NCBI GenBank assembly: GCA_025766275.1 | Contig: JAFKAC010000007.1 | Span: 620,001 to 684,000 of the forward strand | DNA from: Lactarius indigo | Lineage: Eukaryota > Basidiomycota > Agaricomycetes > Russulales > Russulaceae | DNA length: 64,000 nucleotides | Direction: 5' to 3' | In this document: in pieces, positions 59,480 through 64,000 of the stretch | Position numbering within the stretch: the stretch's first letter is position 1 | Layout: each line of letters begins with the position of its first letter | Program-made: the position numbers and the translations under genes | The notes under the pieces: generated by a model | Seen by the model: the letters and a program-made list of their open reading frames with translations, nothing else | The model's database searches: none | What the model was told of the DNA's origin: nothing

Positions 59480-62400
59480 CTATCGTATCTGGACCTTTGC
59501 TCAAAACCAATAAACTTTTTCTGAAGCTTCAACAACACATCGTAGACACTTCAAATTTTACATAGCCATAGAACAACCTGTAACGCAGTGCATACTATTT
59601 TTATTTTCTTTGTTTCTCAGGTTGTTCAAAAGTTCGAGTTTTTCCGCACCTTTGCACACCTTGGTAACGCATTTGTCACACTGATGGTCACGTTTGGACG
59701 TAACGGCACTTCGGCATTTGTGGCAAATTAGCCACTGTGCGTCCACATGTTCGATTCGGGTTTTCGTGCAGAGTTGGAGTTGGAAACAGTTTCAAAAATT
59801 GAATATTTATAAGTCTACGGGTGCACATTAAGGGTATGTAAAAGTAAAAGGGTATTGAAGGGGTATATTGGATGTTGCTGCAGGTCCAATGCCGGGTTGA
59901 AGGAGCGGGGAATCCAGAGGAGGAAACTGGTAAGTAAAAGTGGGAATGGGGGTGGGAATGGTGGTTGATGGTCCGGCAACAGGAATGTCGCCAATGCGGG
60001 CTCGTTTTTGCGGGCGCGGATTGAATAACCCCTCGAAACGAGGGTCTGACTTCCACTTGGGGTTCTCCTCGAACTCCTTCATAATCCTGCTGTAAATATC
60101 ATCCTTTTTACCGCTGTCCGACAACAGAAGAGCGATGGCAATATCTTCCAGTTCCTCCTTTCGTCTAGTCTTGTTCAATGGTCCTGTGAAAACACGTGAG
60201 AAGTCTGCCCTGCGCTCACGTCGTGCCTGGTCCTCAGCTGCCTTCCGAACAAGATCCTCCTTCTGGTGCAACTCCTTCAATCTGGCCTCTTCCCGTAGGT
60301 GTTGCACATGTTGGCGGCCTTCCTCTGATGTAAGGACTCTTGACTCATTGTTGGTTTTCTTTGCACGAGCCGGACCTTTCTTCGCCTCTTTCGAGTTGAC
60401 TTGCATCTGGAGACGCAAAACAACTTGACCAGAGAAGTAACAGTGCGTCTTCAGTTTGTCATTCTCGCACTTCAGCTCCATGTTGTCTCTCTCCACAGCT
60501 GTGAGCCGCTTCTCTGTAGCTATAAGTCGTTCCTCGAATAACTTGTGGTAGTCTGGCTGGGGTGTAGCAGAACATCGTGCCACAGAGTCTGTCATGGAGC
60601 GGGTCTGTCGAGGTAATGTGTGATGATGAAGGGTAGGAAGATGGGGAGATGTCTCCGTACGGCCACAACACTGTTCTTGGTCCCCAGGCTGATTGGGGGA
60701 CTCTCCTCCCTCTTCAGATAAAGTACGGCGTGGTGCTGGGTCATCAGGACTTAGTTGGGTAGGCAGAGGGGGGAGACGAGGTGGGAGGGATATGGGAGGG
60801 AGAGACACGGGGACAGAGGGGGGAACATTTGTCACTGCTTGGGCCGAAATTGGCAACTCGTTACTGATTCCCCGATTGAGGTCTGGCGCTTCGCCAACTC
60901 CCATGTCTGATTCTGAGGCATCCGTCCTGACACTGTTCCTTGGGCACCGCTGGCGGTCACCACCACGGCTGTCAGTTTCCTCAAAACCACCTTCGTCTGA
61001 TGAAGATTCTGAGCTACTGTCATCGAGTCGGGTTGGAAATGATGCGGGAAAATGAGGTTTGATCGATGTTGTGGCACTTGGGCCAAAATCTTTGGCCGTA
61101 AACCTCTCTGGGTCAAGAGGTGAAATCCCGCTCTTTTTCCAGGCAGATAGTACTGTTTTTTCCTTGAACGACTCGGCACGGGCAACCATGTAATGTTTAA
61201 CAAGCTGTTGCCGTGTAATTCCATTACCGGTCTCGTCCATGGCAATTATGCAACGATTTTGCCATGCGCGCTGCAAAGGTCCAAAGACTCCAACATCTAG
61301 GGGTTGGAGGCGATGGGACGTGTGGGGGGGGAGGCAGTACAGCTCAATCCCATACTTTAGTGCTGCCTCACGCAACTCGATGGTCTCATGTGAGCGGTGC
61401 CCATCATAAATGAGAAGTATTGGTTTTCCGGTCACATTCCTTGCCATTGCCTGGGGAATAAAGCATCTCTCGAACCACTGGGCGCAGATGTAATTGGTTA
61501 TCCATCCTTTTTCGGACAGGGCAATCCTACAGACACGGTTAGTTATTGATATCTTCACAACGTTATGTCGTGATCAACTCACAGAATGTCATCCTCTTCA
61601 AAGTATTCTTCGTACAGGACATTTTTACCGCTGAACACAAAACCTGGCTTGATGTTTGAACCATTGGCAGCTACACATTCAATTATAGTAACAAGCTCCA
61701 GGTTTGCGTTTTGTGTCTTCACACAGATAGGTTGATCTGTGGAATACAGATATCTTGTCCCATCAAGTCGCCTGCCACCACCAAGCTGAATCCCCTTTTC
61801 ATCCATGTTATACATATTTTCAAGAGGTACGTCGTATGCCTTCAAGAGATCGCCGAGAAGTTGGAAATGGTGGCTGACTATATGAGGATTGAAATTGCGT
61901 GCACGCACATTATCAAGCCCAGTTGGTCGCTTCAGTGATAGATCCTCATGCCGGGCTAAAAAGTCGTAGACCCAGGTCCTCGATGGTAGCTGTATCTCCC
62001 CTTTTTCCCTTGTCTTGTCCAGAAGGACCTTGCTAATGCCTGCGACCCTTGAACGAAGAACCCGCTTTGAGAAGGGCTGTCCTTGGGTCCCCAAATGTTT
62101 GATCCACTCCACTAGAATTGTTTCTTGTGCATCGGTGAGTAATCGTTTCTGGTCTTGAGATTCCAATGCAGGACCATTGCGTTTGTTTAGTCGACGGCTG
62201 AGTGTAAAACGCGACACCTCGAAGTGGCTTGCAGCCTTAGAAATGGTCTTGAAGCGCCCAATGGTAAGGGCCTGTAGGGCCTCCTGAATCCTTCCTTCAT
62301 TCTTGGCTGCTAATTTGACTTTCTCGGCACGTTTTTCAGCCTTCTTGGTGAGACCACGAGGCATGTGTGGAAGCGCTTCTGTGCCGTGATGCCGGCTACT

Positions 62401-62806
62401 GCCAAAAGAGGAGCCTCAACTTGGTCACGCTCCAGCCACACTTGGGGACCATTTGTAAGTTTCACTTCTGCAGCTCGATCGCCTCATTATATTGACTCTG
62501 AATTTATCATTTGTGGTGCTTTCCATGTATTTTACTGTCCTAGTAAAAAAAATTTGTGTAAAGGTATCAAGATCGTTGGGATCTGAGGTGTGAACTCCTG
62601 CGCTAGACCACCCTCCTGGAATTGTGATTTTTTGGTCATTGTAAATCTGTCTAGATCTCCAATATTATCCATGATCTCGTATCTACAGAACCTACTGTAC
62701 CTACTGTTTTTTTTTTGGGAAGAAAGACCAACAGGAAAGTCATGATCTACTCGGATCTCTGAAATGTGCAAAGGTGTGTGCACGTGCAAAGGTCCAGATA
62801 CAATAG
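59480..62806 (-). mobile_element. Complete pogo-like DNA transposon, copy 2 (inverted)
   Basis: 3,327 bp, same length and same end sequences as copy 1 but in opposite orientation. TA duplications lie at 59478-59479 and 62807-62808. The translated frames are identical to those of copy 1, and a homopolymer run near the left end also has the same length (10). It sits between the divergent MAPK and CCCH genes. Confidence 0.93.
59828..62364 (-). CDS. Pogo-like DDE transposase (copy 2)
   Basis: Exons 62364-61583 and 61526-59828 mirror copy 1 and encode the same 826-residue protein. The HTH region, the DDE aspartates (NMDEKG, IYDGHRSH, PLDVGVFGPL) and the C-terminal coiled coil are unchanged. No stop or frameshift is visible. 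Confidence 0.94.
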
Positions 62807-63045
62807 TACTTATACAGTACAGTTAAAGGCCATCCTTTCCATCCACGTGACACCCACGTGGTCACATATCCAAATTGGCGCCCTTACCAAATGTAGTCAC
62901 CGCACGCTGCTTGCTCTCCTCGACGCCGCCCTCTCGTTTCCCCTCATCTCGCTTCACCGAATCTCGCCCCCCTTCGCCTACTCGATATCCATTTAGTTCC
63001 TCCTCTTCTTATAATTCGCACACACACCTTCCCTGCACCTTCATC
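62807..63045. promoter_or_regulatory. Promoter/5' UTR of the CCCH zinc-finger gene
   Basis: About 240 bp of pyrimidine-rich sequence (CTCCTCGACGCC..., TTCCTCCTCTTCTT) between transposon copy 2 and the next ATG. Before the insertion this was joined to the 137 bp upstream of the MAPK gene, so the two genes probably shared a bidirectional promoter. Confidence 0.5.
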
Positions 63046-64000
63046 ATGCCTGTTCTCGATAAAAATACTGATCACGAGTCCAACCGTGACCTCGATCGGG
63101 AGAAGGACCGCGACAGAGACGGCAAGGACCGTGAAAAGGGCTCGAAAGCGAAAGGTTCTACCAAAAGTATGCCAAAGTATCCTTTACGTATGCCTCCGGT
63201 CTACTTATGCGCTCTCCGCCACAGCCAAGGACCTCTCTCACGTTCCGTGCAAGTTTTTCAAGGTCGGCTCCTGTACCGCCGGGGTGTCATGTCCCTTTTC
63301 CCATGCGAACAACGAACCCGGTCAACCGAAAGGTGTCTGCGCTTGGTTCGTCAAGGGGAACTGCAAATTTGGTCATAAATGCGCGCTCGCACATATCTTG
63401 CCTGGTCAGAGTATGGCCATGGATCGTAAAAACAAGAAAGCCGCGCAATTAGCCGCAAACGCAAACGGACAGTCTAAAGAGGGTGGAAAAGGTGGCAAGT
63501 CCCCCAAATCCGGGTCGCAATCTGCTACAGGGAGCGGAACTTCCGCAGCTGGAAGTGGTTCGATGCGAAACCCTCTTCTCTCTGGCTCAACCGCCCCCAC
63601 ACGTATTCTCCAAAGTTCAGCACGTGCACCTATGCCGATTCCACTCAAAGCGGCTGTGTCTCCATCTGCCCCTGCGCCCCCAGTTCAAGACACCGAGTTT
63701 GCGTCATATGGATTACCCGACGAGAGTAACAAGCTTCCTAGTGCCCCCGCGCAGAATAAATCCTTCGCTTCTCCGCCCAAGGAAGGCAGCCCTCTTCCAA
63801 CGGTAGAAGATCTACCACCAGATTCCCACACTGAAGAAGAGGAAACACCTGTTGTGCCAAATCCTTCTACTTCTCCCCTTCCGTTCCACAATCCATCCGC
63901 TCCCCGTCAGATGCGCGCACCGACGAATCCTGCGGACCTGGGCCCTATTGGTTCACCTCGTTCAGTGTCGTCACATGGACACGTTGCCCGTGTGAATGGC
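63046..64000 (+). CDS. CCCH zinc-finger protein (5' part; runs off the window)
   Basis: Exon 1 (63046-63166) encodes a charged start (MPVLDKNTDHESNRDLDREK). Exon 2 from 63225 continues open to the window end. Two tandem CCCH fingers: CKFFKVGSCTAGVSCPFSH and CAWFVKGNCKFGHKCALAH, both C-x7-C-x5-C-x3-H. A Ser/Pro/Ala-rich region follows. This arrangement resembles yeast Lee1 and related fungal RNA-binding CCCH proteins. The rest of the protein is outside the window, so length and further domains are unknown. Confidence 0.88.

Overview
The window is nuclear DNA of a filamentous fungus, almost certainly an Agaricomycete (mushroom-forming basidiomycete). Genes are dense and cut by many 45-65 nt GT-AG introns. 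A white collar 1 photoreceptor has no GATA finger, as is usual in basidiomycetes. Sesquiterpene synthase, heme-thiolate peroxygenase and several P450 genes sit together. I see no tRNA, rRNA or CRISPR array.

Layout. (a) 1-8.6 kb: a short-chain dehydrogenase, a white collar 1-like LOV/PAS photoreceptor and an HDHD2-like HAD hydrolase, separated by gene-poor stretches. (b) 9.2-27.1 kb: a candidate sesquiterpenoid cluster with an unspecific-peroxygenase-like gene (+), P450-1, HMG-CoA synthase, a tiny membrane-protein ORF, P450-2, sesquiterpene synthase and P450-3 (all on the minus strand), then a berberine-bridge-enzyme-like FAD oxidase (+). Mevalonate supply, cyclisation and several oxidations would be encoded side by side. 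P450-1 shows an apparent in-frame TGA and P450-2 a GT-to-GA donor change, both at the end of exon 1, so the pathway may be partly decayed. (c) 28-35.4 kb: an F-box/LRR-like protein and housekeeping genes (DNAJC17/Cwf23-like, SmD1, GPI8, SAP30BP/HCNGP-like). (d) 35.4-38.7 kb: a complete pogo-like DNA transposon of 3,327 bp. (e) 38.8-49.3 kb: BUD13, TUP1, a Sos7-like kinetochore protein and a kinesin. (f) 49.3-56 kb: gene-poor, with one conserved unknown gene. (g) 56-64 kb: mitochondrial asparaginyl-tRNA synthetase, a Fus3/Kss1-type MAP kinase, a second inverted 3,327-bp copy of the transposon, and the start of a CCCH zinc-finger gene.

Both transposon copies landed in the short intergenic space between divergently transcribed genes (SAP30BP-like/BUD13 and MAPK/CCCH). 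Copy 1 starts only 18 bp upstream of an ATG. Their transposase reading frames are identical, so the insertions are recent. Exon borders were worked out by eye from splice signals, reading phase and family resemblance. Where alternatives exist they are stated.
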